Assembly (NCBI GenBank): GCA_964023205.1
Contig: OZ026847.1
Coordinates: forward strand, 9,854,652-9,918,651
DNA: 64,000 bases
Source of the DNA: Lutraria lutraria
Taxonomy: Eukaryota > Mollusca > Bivalvia > Venerida > Mactridae
Reading direction: 5' to 3'
Shown here: piece by piece, positions 25,091-40,400 of the stretch
How positions within the stretch are numbered: the stretch's first letter is position 1
How the letters are laid out: the number at the start of each line of letters is the position of its first letter
Notes under the pieces: model-generated
The model's database searches: none
What the model was told of the DNA's origin: nothing
The model's input: the letters and a program-made list of their open reading frames with translations, nothing else
Position numbers and translations under genes: made by a program

Positions 25091-25469
25091 AATTAAAGCA
25101 TTGAAGAAATCAGATTGAAATGACTAAATTAGATAATAAGTGATAGAAAATGCTTTAGTTTTCATCAATTATGTATATAAGTACTTAGTTTTCATTTATG
25201 TTCACCCGACATAGCTGTAATTGGCAGTAATTTATAAATGTGTATATTGGTCCCAGACGCAACTGTCATATTTCATACAATTATAGTTGCTACTCGAAAT
25301 CAAATAATTCTGTATGTCCACTAGCTCTTGCATTGGCAGTCAATAGATCTGGGGTTGTCTTTCGTGGAATTTTTTAATATTGTAAGGTCTACTACAGTCA
25401 GTCCGCTTATTGATAGCGAAAATATTGCCCCGCATATTTATCGATTGTACCGTGAAATATACTTCAAAT

Positions 25470-28400
25470 ATGGCTGCCACCGGCATGAATTTTCAATTAC
25501 TTTTTTGTTTTGCTTGTTTTTGTGGCATTTTTGCGTTGTATGAAGACCAAGTTGGGAACTTCGATTGGTAATATATTAAAAATTATTACATAATCTTTCA
25601 GAACTCATTGCAAGTCTGGGCTCTGGTGCCTAGCCTTAGATTAAAAGTGGATGGGGTACTTGAATAAAGAACGGAATAATATCATGTTAATCGAGAGGCC
25701 TAATCACGTTTTAACAAATATCATTGGCGCACTGTCCTTTCCAATTGTAAATTTCTAATATTTCAAATCAGTGCCGACTCAATCATAAGTCAATTTGATC
25801 AGTAAAATTCAGTTATAAAATGTATCAGTCCCATTGGTCCTCTCACTTCACGTTTTAACATCGACAGAAATCATGGTCAGTGTAACTGTAATGTGAAACT
25901 AATTAGCAATGGTAGTACACTATGTCACTGCGTACCTGCTGCTTACATGTCTTTAGATGAAATTTGTTTAAAAACAGTTAATGATGTTAATCCCTTAATG
26001 TCTCATCTAGGTGTGAAAACAGGATAAATTATTTTTCTAAATGGTCCCACCTGGATGTTTGCCACAAAAACAGGTCCGGCGGTCCGACAGACATTCAATA
26101 TGACTTTAATTACAAGTTTAAATGAGCAGGCATGTCAACGGTGTCAGGGTTACATAATTTTAAATCACTTAATTGATGTCATACATAACACAGTGCTCCA
26201 GCTAGCCCGTTTCTGCAGGGCGTCACGCCCTGCCCTGAAAAACAGACGCCCTGCCTTTTTCAAAGACCCTGCCCTACAAATCATGCTAACAACGTTTATA
26301 AAGGACCTATTTTCTACCATCAATCGTTTTGTTTACGATCAAAGCGTGTTAATTGAAACTGAAATCCATGCTTGCTCGCGGCGATATTTAATCACGCGTG
26401 TAACTGTGTTGAGGACTGGTTACCGGCATACATAATGAAATCGTATATAATCGCATTGTTTCTCGCGGAACCAATCGTGTCAAAACAAAGTCATTATACC
26501 GGTATGCATTTGTTTATAACACTAGATAAGGAATTGACGCCCTGGGCATTATCGATCGGATTAAAAAACGCATATAAGTTATAACCGCATCAATTAAACT
26601 GATAGTCTTTGATTAATTTACCGACACTTAGTCATGGTCAATTAGCATCTTGAAAAGCGAGTATTGACTATCGTAGACATTTATTAAAGTATGTCGGTCC
26701 GAGACCGACAGAAATTGCAAAGGGCCGTCACATTTATGAAATAAATCGAAAATCTATGTGTGAATCAGTTAATCCACTACTACATGACCTTACCGTTTTC
26801 CGAAAACCTACTTTCGCTTTACTTATCGATTTAACGATAAAGTCGAAACATCGCCGAATAAAGCTAATTATAATAATAATGAATAAACGCCCGTTGTACG
26901 GTCCGATTCCGGTATTGAATGACGTATCTTACGGAAAAACGTACAAACAAATTATGTTGTTGAGAGTCTAATTCTTGGATTGATTAGTTACTAAAATTAA
27001 AACGGAAGATGTGTTACTTTTTGTGCTTGTTAATGTTAAACTATGTGGACAGGGTGTGTGAATCTTTGAACAATTTTGAGAATAGAATTACACATGATAT
27101 TTTTTTCTGTTATTAAAATTGCTATATGGTACATATATATATGCTATGCAGATTTTCGCGCGTTACAAGTGCCCTAATGTCCTTGCCAACGCCCTGCCCT
27201 TCCTAAAGTCTAGCTGGAGCACTGTAACAGTTAACTAAGGCAAGTTTACCTGTGAATTGACAGAATGATGATGTTTACTGTACAGATAGAGGTCCAGGGG
27301 TGATCAATTAGCAGGTGTGCGATGACTTGTACTACCATTGATTAATGTGCATTAAAAATCTTAATCATATGTAAATGTATTTGACAGTAAAATGACGAAA
27401 GTCAGTATCTGCATTGTTCAAACACAGTATTTGAACTTTAAGCAATTACATAATGATAATTATTTCAGGCACCAACAGTATATTGGAAAGGTGAACAGGT
27501 TGTATTGGGAGCAAAGCTCTGGTGGAAAACGTCTGTTTGTTTCTACTGAGAAAAATGTTCTCTCTTCACTGAATTCTGCAACTGGTAAACCAGGTAACTA
27601 GTGTATTTAATTAGATATATTTATCAATTATAAAATATTTTAAATTATCAACAAATGATGACTTCCACTGTCGAGCCCGCCCAGCTAGCTCAATACTTCT
27701 TAATGCCAAGCCATAAAAAAACAAAGACTCTTAGATATACTACTTTCGATTAATAAAAGCCCGGCTGGCTAGCTCAGTGGTTAGAGCGTTTGTCTACTGA
27801 TCTACAAGTTGTGAGTTCGAACCCCAGGCGAGACTCATACTATTTGTGACAAATTTGACTGAAGATATTACATCCTATGTTAAATTGTCCTCCACCCCGG
27901 AATTATGTGGGGTAGCTTGGCAGAAGCTTACAGATAGAATTTGGTTAGTACTGGTTAAGGCCTAAATGAAGTCCAGGAAAGCTGGTTAGGATAACTGCCC
28001 ACCACAATATGACTAAAATAATGTGGAAAATGGTGTTATACCCGATGAAACAAACAAAGAAATCCACTGTCAGTCTTTGAAACTTGATGTTTTTGACATT
28101 GTTCGTCCAGGCTAGAAGATTCATGTGAACATTATAGCATATTATATTGATGTATAATTAATTATTAATTAATTACTGTAATGTGTATATAAATCTCTGA
28201 GCCTGGATTGTAAACTGAAGTATTTTCCCATCTTACTTGTTTAGTAATAATTTCCAGTATGGAGGAAGGTATTTGAAGAAGGTCGCCGTGGTGAAGTTGA
28301 TGATATGGTACACAATGGAGAGGTACTGGTGACAGTGTTAGGTGGTAGACGTGTGGCATTATGGCACCCAGCATCTGGGAACCAGTACTGGGAAGTGTTT

Positions 28401-31400
28401 ATGGACGGGAGTGATACTCATAGGTATTGCTATGGTTTTTAATCACTCATTCAGATTGACTGCTGTGGTGTTTTGTTAAGGCATAGGAATATCTGTTTGA
28501 AGCAATATCTTGGGATTTTTTTACTTAGAAAAATGGCACTGATTGTCATTTCCGTAACTGAGAAATACACCTTGTACGTTAAGTGTAGATATACAAATTT
28601 TGGTTGTACGGTTTTCGGTCACTACTTTTTCAGCCCTAGGTCCTAGTACTTGTTTTCAAGAATCATTCTAAGAATTACAAACTTTCAAATGTGTTTATCA
28701 TTTGCGTTTGATAAATTGGGCATTAAGTTCTGATTGAAAGGGAAGCAGCTTGTTTCCATAGTTGGATTCCTAGGGTCAGCCATGAAGGAAAGTAGCCAGT
28801 GAACATCAACAACAAAATGACAGCCTGTCTATTGTGTCTAAGGCACTTTTCTGAGGAGTTTCGATTATGATTGTCAGTGCCTTTCCTCGGAATATTTATA
28901 AGCTTTACTCCCCCCCCCCCCCTAAATTTATTTCCTTTATTTGCATTTTGAATATTCCCCAAATCTTTCTCTTTTTTTCATGTTTTTTCCCCACTTTTAC
29001 CAGCATCACTGTTATCTGTAATTTTTGGCAATAAAAATTCAAGATCACTCTTAAGTTAATGTTGACAATTAATTGTCTGAATGGTTTCTTACTAAGGTTG
29101 AGTCAAATGTGTCAGATTAGGATATGTATTTGTCATTTTAGTTCTCTTGGGCGATAATTACATTTAAACAGTGAATGAATGATATAAATTGTTGTATATT
29201 TTATTGCAGAGGAAGTGCAAGATTTGCTGGTAATTTAGCTGTGGCCTTGTCTTCATCTAAGGTATATGGTATACCGTTGAAAGATACTAAAAGTTTATGG
29301 GAGGTTGAACTACCAAACAGGTACTGTTGCTGTAAAAATAAACAATTTTAATACATAGTTCCCACAACTACAATATTTACCTCCCTTGTTTTGAATTGGC
29401 CATCTTGAAAGTCAAATTTCTTATGTATTTAATAGAAAAAAACAAAAAAGTGGTTATTAAACAACTCAATTTACAAAATATAACTTAATCATGAAGTTGG
29501 AAAAACCATAAGCATATCAGGTTTAAGAAAATATAGTTGTCACATATGAAAATTCTATATTTAGAATTATCAGAACAAAAATATAAATATCCTCTATCAA
29601 TGCTAGTCAAATTAGACTTTCAAGATGGCCACCAAGGCAGGTAAATATTGTAGATGTGGGAACTATGTATAAGATGATGACTTAAGTACTGTTTTTGGTC
29701 TTTAGTATTTCATTTAACAGAACTTTCTCTCTCCATCTTAGGGAATGGGGCCTGAGCCTTTCAAAAGCGAAATATTTTCTGCTTCTTTTAGGAAAGAAAA
29801 AAATTACATGTTGGCTTGTTACAATTTAAGCAGTACTGTAACTCACCTGAGTTGTGCAACTTGTTGATTTACTCTACTTAAGTATATCTAACTTCCCATT
29901 CATCCGATGCTAGATTATGCCACCAAACTACTATAAATGATTTCCATGGTAAAGAAGTGTTATGGTCTCCAAAGCAAATATTAAGATGGAAGTTATCAGA
30001 GTCTTTCTCAGGTGAGCAGATAAGGGCCATTATGGCCCTCTTGTATTTCAACTTAGTAAACAGCATGCCATGATGTCAGCATTATTTCTTTATTTCAGTG
30101 ACACTACTGTATACAAAGTCCTTGAAGTGTATGATGGGAAGGTATATGCAGTTGGCATGACAACAGGGTCAGAGGTCAGGGTCATTGCTATTGGTCAAGA
30201 TGGTGCTGTCACGGCAACAAAATCTGTTCTTGCTCGTTTCGTGAAAAAGGACACTGAGTAAGTTTGTTCATATTATTTTAACCCCACCATGTTGTTCATG
30301 ATATATTTTATACTTTTTATGGCATCACCAACCAGATTTATGGACGGAAGAAAAATGTTATTACTAATATTAGATTTGCAAATATCTAATGTCCACAATT
30401 TCTTCTGTGTGATACTCTTACATTTCTGAAGGGATTTTGACCAATCTGTCACAGAATCTTAGTCAATAAGTACCCCATTGCATGCTGTTGGGGTTTTATG
30501 ATCTGTTCAATTTTTTGCAGATTTATACTCCTTTGTTTATATTTGTGTATATGTAATAGGGATATACACTTTCGTGCACAACTCCTCCTTTCATAAAACT
30601 ACAGTACAACCTCTCCAGAGCGGCCCTCTCTTTAGCAACCACCTCCCTGCAACAACAGCATAATTATTCCCTCTGCTACAAACTAACTATTAATTTAACC
30701 TCTCAACAACAACATAATTTGGCTACCCCCAAAGGGTGTTGGTTTGGAGAGGTTGCACTGTACTAGCACGAAGTGACCGGGGGCATATTATCGAGATTTT
30801 GCGATTTGATCATTTTTTTGTCAGAATTATGGCCCTTTGTTTATTTTGCACATATGTGCACACCCCCTCTTACATTTCTCAGTTATAAGCTTTTGCAGAA
30901 TGAAAACCTGGTTTTTAAGACAAATCCTGTCACTTGTTATTTTCTGGTTTAAGTCCTTTATATACAATAATTCTGTCATAGACTGACTGGACAACTTCAT
31001 ATTAGCTAATTTATTCTCTATTATTGTTTTACAGTTGTCGAGTTGTTCAAGGCTACTACTTGATGTGTTTCTGTCCAGCAACAGATTCCTTCCAAGTTCT
31101 CAATCTTCAAAATCCCAAGGGTTTTGTAGCCACACCAATACAGGTAAGAATTCAGTCACCAAATGATTTTGTTTTGAAATTTATGGCAACACCTTATGTT
31201 TATTTAGATTTTTAAGAAAATTTCTCTCAGTGCCCCAAAGATACGCTACTGGGCTATCTCCTAATAAAGGCCACCCTGTGAATAAAGGCCATTCTCTTGT
31301 AAACGGTTATTAATTATTTAGAACAAAATGACCTCCAAATAAAGGCCACCTGTCAATTGTTTGTCAAGTTTGACAGTCATGTATTTCTTTATCATTTTAG

Positions 31401-34400
31401 GATCTCGGTGTACTCCAAGAAAACTCTGAATCTTTTATGTGGATAAAAGGATTTAGCTCTAGTATGACTGGCGAAGTGATCAGAGTTGGAAAACATCTCA
31501 CTGTGATAGTAAAAGTTCAGGATAGTGGAATTGTTAAAATGACAAAGCAATTGCCGAAAGTAAGTTTACCACTTGGCTTACTCATATTGTAGAAATACTG
31601 TATTTTCATTTATTTTCAATGGGCTCAATTTTCGTGGTTTTTACTAAAATGGCTAGTTCGTGGGGACATAAATTCGTGGATTTTGATTTTTGAAAACAAA
31701 ATGCCTTGTCTCTGCATTTAAATCTGTGGGGTTTTGATTTCGTGGATGAGCCAACCCACAAAATCCACGGAATTAAATCCCCAAAGAAAATTAATGATTT
31801 CGCAGTAATTCATGTCTTAAAGTGGTGATCTTTAGTAAATTTTTAAAATGTATCACTTACTATGGAATGGTTCTATGTTCGACATATTAAGGGCCTCTGT
31901 GGTTGAGTGTTTATGGCTTCTTGGCTTATAATTATTTGCCCCTCATAGCTCTGTGACTTCAAATCCCATCAATAACTAGAGGCAGATTCAGGGAAGTGTG
32001 CATCGCTCCTCCCCTATAAAACTCTCCGACCATGAATAGAAATTAAATATTAAATTCAGATCCTCACCAAACTTTATGGAAATGTTTATGACCATGAGAC
32101 CTTGGTCAAGTTCAATAGCCAGCCCAATTGGCCCAGGCACTTTAGAGTTATGCCCCTTGACAGGCGTGTTTTGTGACCTGGCACTCTTGTTAATTTTATT
32201 ACTGCTCAACAAGAATAAATGAACTGAAGTTTCACTGTTAGCAAACATTTCTCATAGTTGAGGTTAAGCTCTATGAATGTAAATAATATTATCTTCCAAT
32301 TAGTAGGTAATTCTAATCAGTAGGTAATTTCTGTTGTTACTATTTCAGAGTGTTATAGCTAGTATTGTGAATTATGATGACAGTATATATATTCTCAGCC
32401 TGGAACAAACTGGACATGAGGTATGACAAACTTTCTTCAGAGTTACGATGAAGCGAAGTCTGAATTAATAGCATTTTATCTGATGCTTCGTTTGACATTG
32501 ATTTGCTATTTTGATCTCATGGTGATCATTGTTGAATATTGAATAGCCACTGCAGCCTGCGAATTTAGCTGAGAACCTAGTCCGATTAAATGGGACCAGT
32601 AAAGTTAAAAGGCTCAGTGGTCCGGCTGTCCGGTATTTTTTTCTGTAAGATTTTTATCATATTTCAGAACAAAAAATGAAATATTTTAATCACTCTTGAA
32701 AATCAAGTCTTGTTCAGCACATCCCTGTTTATGGGTTTATCAAATTATAATAAGAATGAAATTACTTTTTTTTTACTGAATTGTCTCCCTTACTTGATAT
32801 TCTGTTTACACTTTCAGGAGTATGGAATATCCTTGTATGATATGTCATCATGGGATCAGATATTAGATCACAACCATAGGATACATTATGCTACACATCA
32901 TGGTCTTCCTAATCAGGTAAGTGATCATGTATCTGTGTCTGAAGCATGGGGGGGTAGTATATTGTTGGGAATGATGATTTGAATAGGGCTCTCATTTGAC
33001 CCTTTAAATGGCATTTTGACTCTTGAAATTTGCCAAAGGAAGCTAGTCACTCTTGAGAGTTTGTACAAAAGGGTCAAATTTACCTTAGAAGGAAATTTTG
33101 GTTGACCTATCATGTTACTGTATTTTCATTTATTTTCTTTGGGCTCAATGTTCATGGTTTTTATTAAAATGGCTATTTCATGGAGACATAAATTTGTAGA
33201 TTTTGATCTTTGTAAAAAATGCCTTATCTCTGCATTTTAATTTGTGGGGCGACCCACAAAATCCACGAAAATAAATCCACAACAAAAAGTAATGATTCCA
33301 CCATGATTTTTTACCCTCGATTTTTACATCTAGTGAGCACCCTGTGACTGTATATAGTAGTGAATTGGACCAAATTCACCATTATGCAGCATTCCAACAA
33401 TGTAATAGCCCCCTATAATTTGAAATATTTATGTCTGTCAATATGTAAGACTCTCAGAGCTCTAAACCTCAGATGCTGTTCTAAAATGTCTCATGATGTT
33501 TAGTTTAGTAGAAATTTTTGGCCCATTTTTTCGAGTTAAGTTTCTTTGACTTTAAGTGAAGTTTTAAGTCAGTTAATTTTTTATATTTTTTTTATAAATA
33601 TGCTTTGAGCCAGTAGTACTGTGTCCTGTCCAGTGATGTTGACAGACCACAGGTTCTGTAATAATTCATTGCCTTTTTTGCATACACTGATAAGTCAGTA
33701 GAGTTAGTATATGTCAGCATCTAGGCTAATTAAGGGGTTTGATATAACAGCCATGTAGGCCAAAGACTTGAGCCTTGGTCTGAATTCACACTTCATGTGA
33801 TTGTCACTGTAACATTGATACATCATTATTATGCATGTACATAGACCAGAGAGCCTGACATTTTAAGCTTTTAAACTACAGTCCAACCTCTCCAGAGCGG
33901 CCCTCTGTAGAGCAACATCCTCTCTATAACAACACCTTCAAAATTTCCCTAAACTGATTATCACTATATATTTAACCTCTGTAGAACAACAACCTCTAAA
34001 CAATGGCTAACATTTGCAGCTCCAACTGGGTGTTGCTCTACAGAGGTTGTACTGTATATAGGATTTCGAGTATTTATTTAGATGTTTTTATGCTTAGAAT
34101 AATTTTGATATGAGAATGTTGTGATATAATGATAGTATGGATGATTTATTGTACTCTATGTATGCTTACAGATAAGTTGTTTCTTGGCAAAACGAAAAGA
34201 TGGTAAAGGCATGGCCTACAAGATTGCAGTATTATCACAGGACTATACCCTACAGCTCATTCATAAAACAGGTACTGTCATTGATCTATGTCTGTCTAAA
34301 CCTGTATATATGTGTGCAGTAAAAAGTACATGTATCACTCTCTTACAGTGGAATGGTTCTATGATTTTTTTGACACATTAGGTGCAGATAGTCAGTCCAT

Positions 34401-37400
34401 ATAATGGCATGCTCATAATATTAATTTTGATGTGATGGTCAATGTTTTACTGTGTTTTTATATCTTTATTGTATCTATTTGTACCTGAGGTTATAAATCT
34501 TAAGATCGAGCTCTGAGCTCAAATCTCATAGATACACATGTAGCTTGTATTTTTATTTCTCTAATTAAATGGAGATCAGACAATAATGATATAATTGATA
34601 CATCAGTCTGACAGCATAATTGATCTGAATATATTTAAACGTTATTCAGCTCTTGTCTTTTTAACCAGAATACTTTGAGAATGGAAATAAGATTTGAGGT
34701 CAGAGACTGTTCTCAAGTTACATAACTTTGGCACCTGTTCAGATGTGTGATATGTGACCACTAGCCCCACTTTGCTCATTGAAAATAATATTTATACATA
34801 GCTAAAGTAGCAATTTTTACTTATAGCTAAAGAGGCAATTTTTGTATATAACTTAAAATAAGTGGCAATTTTTACTTATAACTGAATTGGCAATTTTTGT
34901 TTATAACTTAGGTGGAAATCTTTATACGAAGTCAAAGAAGCACTTTTGTATATTACTCAAGAGGTAATTATATTTATAACTGAATTGGCCATTTTTATTT
35001 CTAGGCAAAGTGGCTTGGAGAAGGGATGAATTCCTCGCCTATGCTACAGCAGTAGAAATGGTAGATTTACCGGTCTCTGAAAACCAAGCCAAGTTTGAAG
35101 ATGAGTTTGGTTCCCATGAAGACAATGTTATGACCATGTTTGTGAAGAGAGTCAGAACACAGCTGTCCCAGTTACAGGTAGAAAGAATTTCAGTACCTTG
35201 TTCTAACTCCATATTAAACAAGTACTGCTGTAAGTTGAGAATTCTAACAATTTTATCATTATTTACCTGTTTACTGTTTCGAAAATACTAATACTGTTAG
35301 TTGTCTGAACAAATATTATTTTATCTATTCATTTTTCCATTTCAGACCTTTGTCATACAGCAAATTCAGAGACTTCAAGGTGTGAAGCATCATTCTGTGG
35401 TGATAGAAGAAGGTGGTGAAGATGATGATGAAGAAGATGAAGATGATTTACTCAGAGATGAGTTCAGTCTACATAAGATGATCGTCATAGCAACCAAGCC
35501 TGGAAAGGTATTTACTAGTGATGTTATTTTGTTATGATTTGTAATGGTGGTTTGGTTCTGAGGTTCATGATCGAGGTATATTGGCAGCCCTTTTTTATGG
35601 CAAATTTGGGGCCGAATTTTGGCCTCATTCCCCAAGCTGAATAGCACCGGTATGTATTTTCCACCAAATTTGAAAAGAAATTCCCTATCCCAAATATCTT
35701 TTTATACTGTGCTTGTTTACTTCATAATTTTTTCCCAATTTGCCCCTTTTTTAAAGCAAAACTCCCCTTGAAAAAGGCACCACCACCCTTCCCCAAAACC
35801 TTAAAAAAAGGGCTGATTGGTGTCGATGTGGTAAATGATGATCAGTTGTTAAACAGCCATTTACAGCTACGGTAATTGCAGAGCCATCTTAACTACCGAG
35901 CCAAGTAATGTGTTAAGGGAATCACAGTAACAGGGTGAAGCAGGTATCGGTGCTAACCTCGGCACAATAAAGAACCAGGAGAAACTATTTGTGAAGAGTA
36001 GGGATATAAATGCCCAATTCTCTTATCCTTCCTCTATTCTATCTAAGGAGGTTCTGAAATGGCCATAGCTGTTGAATGGACCATTAAACAGATCAATAAG
36101 ACCGGTACTCTACAAACTTAAAATCCTCATTATCATGTACAGGAATAAGCTTTTTTAGACCTTCAGACCTTCATTTTTAGCTGGTCTGTTTTCGAGGAAA
36201 AAATGAATAGATGAGCGTTGGCACCAATTGCGGCGCTCTTGTTTTAAACATGATATAGTCTGCTATTGATATTTTATGTTCCATGCTATATTAAAGGATA
36301 ATGTTTTCTGTTTAATTGTTTTTCAGATTGTTGGAATGAGGAGTGTCAATGGTCATATTGCTTGGCAACATTTTGTACCAGAGTTAGGTCCCTTTGATAA
36401 ATTTGGCAGAGAAAAGGTTTTGTTGCACGTCCAAAGAACAACGGCTCATTTCCCTCATCTGCCTCAATGTATTGTTCTAGGAAGAAACATGGTAAAATAT
36501 TATCCATATTTTTTTTTCCTATTCATTTTTTCATGTGAAATACATGTATATCCATTGATTGGATAATTCTAAGGGTATTTGATGTGAATTTGGTAAATCT
36601 GATGAGAGAATGAGGGGTGAACTAGTTAGGGGTATAGACTGTATAGTCCATTCTCCTCAAATTGAACAAATAATTATCAAATGTGATTGCCAGTAGTCGC
36701 ATCAGTTCACACCCCTCCATGAAAATTAGACAAAAAATATTGATTTTCTCTGCATGTGGAGAAATTGCCAGTTCCTTGTAGATGGGTAAGATAGTACTGG
36801 TTTGAATACCATCCAGGGAAGCTGGTAAGATGATACAGCTGCCGTATATAACTAAAAAATAGTTGCAAAATTGGGTTAAACCCAAATAAATAAATAAGTG
36901 ATTGCCAGTAGAACTACCATTGCTCATATCTGTACAATTATTCTATTTTTAGAATGCATTCTGATCTTTTTGAATGACCATAAAAGCTGATTTTACCTTA
37001 CGTTAACAAATACATATATTTCATCTTTTGTTACTTCATTACTTCTTAGATATCTGGAAGAGGACACATTTTTGCATTTAACCCAATCAGTGGTCAGAGG
37101 GTAGCACAAATGCCAGCAGGTGGACTTCATTTACCATACAATGTCTTACAAGCCTTCCTTCTTGCTGAATGGGACAAAGACTTCATGAAACCATTGGTTA
37201 TGATGGATGAGTCCTACTCTGTAAGTTTTTCTTTTTTTCAAAGAAGCTGGATATCGGACAAGCACAGTATTTATTTTTTGGACTAATTTAGAGCCGAAAT
37301 TGTCAAACAGATGACATTTCAGTGAAATAAAGGATATCACAGTTCACTTTAACCGTGTTTTATTATAGCGTGCATTGTTTCGATAAAATTTGATAGTCTT

Positions 37401-40400
37401 GGTTATAACACCATTGTCAAATTTATAAGTACAAATTTTGATATAAATTATTCTTTGAGGAAGGCCATTCTTAAAACTTATCTTTTTTGTTATTATTACA
37501 AAATGACCTCTGATTAAAGACCACCTGTCACCAAAGGTCATCTTGTCTTTCCCATGGGTGGCCTTTGTTCACAGGTTTGACTGTATTTGGACCTCCTCAA
37601 TTTCACTCCAGATTTATTTGGTCTTTAAATGGCGTCATAATGTCAAAGGTCTTCCTGTTATTCTGTTTTTGTATGGAATGTTCTCTTTTCTAGATACACA
37701 CCTACCCCACTAATACACATTCAACTGTCGTGGAACAAAGTCCACAGATTTACATTTTTGTATCTGATGTTGAGAATGGCATGATTAAAGGATACAGGAT
37801 TTTAAAAAATCAAAACAAGGTAAGAAACTAGTACTTTATAGATACTTTATGTTGAATACCATCCAATGAATACAGCCTTGCTATTGATTAATTTTTATAG
37901 CTTCCACTAGATTCAGCCAATCAGATTCAGTAAAACTTTCATTGATTGGTTTCATATTTTACATGAAGGTGTATGATAATGAAATACAGGTCAAGTTTGA
38001 TAGCCATAAAAATCCAAACATTTTCACAGGAGTTATGGCCCCTTTTTGACATAGCTCGCAGTGGGGCACTCTGGACACATTTATAGTTCTAATAAAAAAA
38101 GTATTTTTTGGTTCAATGTTAATAATAAATAAAAAAAAATATTTCCTACCTACCTACCTACCCACTGAAAATTCTCTGGGTAGGGTTACACATGTCAAAC
38201 AAGCAAGGATGGCCTGGGAGTCAGTGCCATAGATTGTTTTCTGTACTGATATTTACAGATTCAAGATAGACTGAAGTAAACCAATGTTGGATTTGTATAT
38301 TAAACTATAATTTTTATTTCAGTTAATCGCTGATAATGTATGGAACATAAATCTACAAAACCAGAGACAAAAATTGAAGATAACAAGTATTGTGACTAAG
38401 AAAGCTAATGGTTGGTTATTAATGACAAAGCTTTATTATGTAAACCAAGAAAATATCATATTTTCAATAGTTACATTGAATTTCCTTGATCTTCGAATGT
38501 TAGAAATCTGAATGGTGGTATTTATACTACAGAGAGGATAAGGCCATCGTCCTTATACGCTTGTTAAAATGTTGACTTGTCGTTACTAGGAATATCACAG
38601 GTTCTTGTATCTATCCAGTCATTGCTATGATATATGAATACAATAAATACCTACCGGTATGTTATATTTCATTACAGAACATATACATTCACAAGGACGT
38701 GTATTAGGTGATAGAAGTGTGCTATATAAATATATTAACCCCAATGTGATCGCCGTGGTAACTGAAGGAGAGGAACCAGCAACATCTCAACAAAAAGGTT
38801 TGTACAGTAATTTCAGACATGCAAGCCACGGTTCAATGTTATGTTGTAATATCTTTGGAATCATTCCAGTCTTTTTTGAAATTTGTGATTTGTGAAAAAT
38901 TTATCATTAAAAAAATTAATCATCAGAAAAAAACAACATGGAAAATCTATACAGTACAACCTCTCCAGAGCTACCCTCTCTTGAGCAACAACCTCCCTTC
39001 AACAACAGCATGATTTTTTCCCACTGCACAATTTTTCTATTAATTTAACCTCTTTTGAACAACAACCTCTCAACAACAACATAATTTTTATGTTTATACT
39101 AGAAGAGTGGCCTAGCTAGAATCATGGCATGCATGTACATGTATTGTTCTCTTGATTAAGTCTATGGTGGGTTTAAAGTTTGGGACCCATTGCTAGAGAA
39201 CTGTTTTGCACAAATTCTGCCAATGATAAAAGCACCCAATGTCTGTGTCTGTCATTTATTGTCAAAAATTGTTTTCTTTGGTTAAGTCATGGTAACACAG
39301 TCTGTTTGAACTTGATATTAACTTCTTTTCTTCTGTATTTACAGCTTACCCAGTTATCAATGTGTACCTGTTAGATGTTATCACTGGACATCTGTTATTC
39401 CATGGTAACCATAGGAAAGCCCAGGGACCAATCCATGTGGTGCATTCTGAAAACTGGGTGGTGGTAAGTGTAATGTACACTACTATAATAAGTTGTCTTA
39501 GACCTGTTTCTAATGGGAGCTTCTGTCCGGGGTGCGAAAAAGACAGGAGAGCCAATGTCTGGGGTAATCAATTATCAAGAGAGCGAATGTACACTCATAT
39601 ATTAATATTGACGCGGGAGCTTTCATCCAGGGAAGCTTTACTTTAGTCCGGATACTATTTCATAGACATTAAATGATTCTTAGATTTGACTGTAGAATTT
39701 AACTGATATTGTAGTCCTAATTTAGTTGGCAGGAGTCTTTTAAGACAAGATTTGATATTGTTGTAAATTTTATTTATCAGATATTTTCATTTTGCTATTT
39801 CTTTCATTTATAAAAACGTTTTATGGTTTATAATGATTAAATTTTTTTGTCTTAGTTTTTGTGTGGATAATAGGTGCAAGGGTACTGTTTGTTTTTCAGT
39901 ACAACTATTTCAACACCAAACAACGTCGTCATGAAATGGCAGCATTAGAAATGTACGAGGGGAAAAACCAGAGTAACGCGACTGTGTTCTCGTCATTCAC
40001 GGCCCCTCAACAGCCCCTTGTGATGCGACAAAGTTTCATCTTTCCCCTACCAATGTACACCATGACAACTACAATAACTGAGAAGGGTATTACAGCCAAA
40101 GATATCATAGGTATTCAACTTGTTTGTAATTAAAATAATTCAGAATTTTCTTATTAAAATATCATTCATTTATGTATTGTCCTGTGAGGAAAGACGCAGC
40201 ACAGTAGAAGTCGAACTATGTATGGGCAGAATGAAAACAACACATAATGAGAATTGAAAATGGGCATTTATTATAATGCCATAAGAAAAAACATAACAAC
40301 CGAGATAACATATCCCGGTTATATATATGAGAAAATCATGAATGACCATATCTGGGCAAAAGACACATGGTCATTCATGATTTTCTCATATATATAACCG

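Larger units (their letters stand above)
17565..25469. other. Intergenic region between the divergent ADAMTS-like gene and EMC1
   Basis: Nothing that behaves like a protein gene was found. The contents are a SINE with an internal GA repeat at 17622-17957, a tRNA-like SINE head at about 19765-19860, a weak palindromic repeat with TCGGATATTCG at 18720-18800, a fragment related to 304-806 at about 22795-22885, and a 44-bp palindrome at 25047-25090. The longest open frames (23940-24305, 24405-24713) have no recognisable domain. Both promoters must lie here; no TATA box or other core motif could be assigned with confidence. Confidence 0.6.

Noticed and set aside
27759..27836. Possible functional tRNA gene with A and B boxes
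   Set aside because: It continues into a SINE body shared with 856-1108 and has no proper acceptor stem, so it is a SINE head.
38323..38440. Extension of EMC1 exon 16 past its weak GTTGGT donor to a later GTAAAC
   Set aside because: The longer form ends in phase 0 and cannot join exon 17, which needs phase 1.
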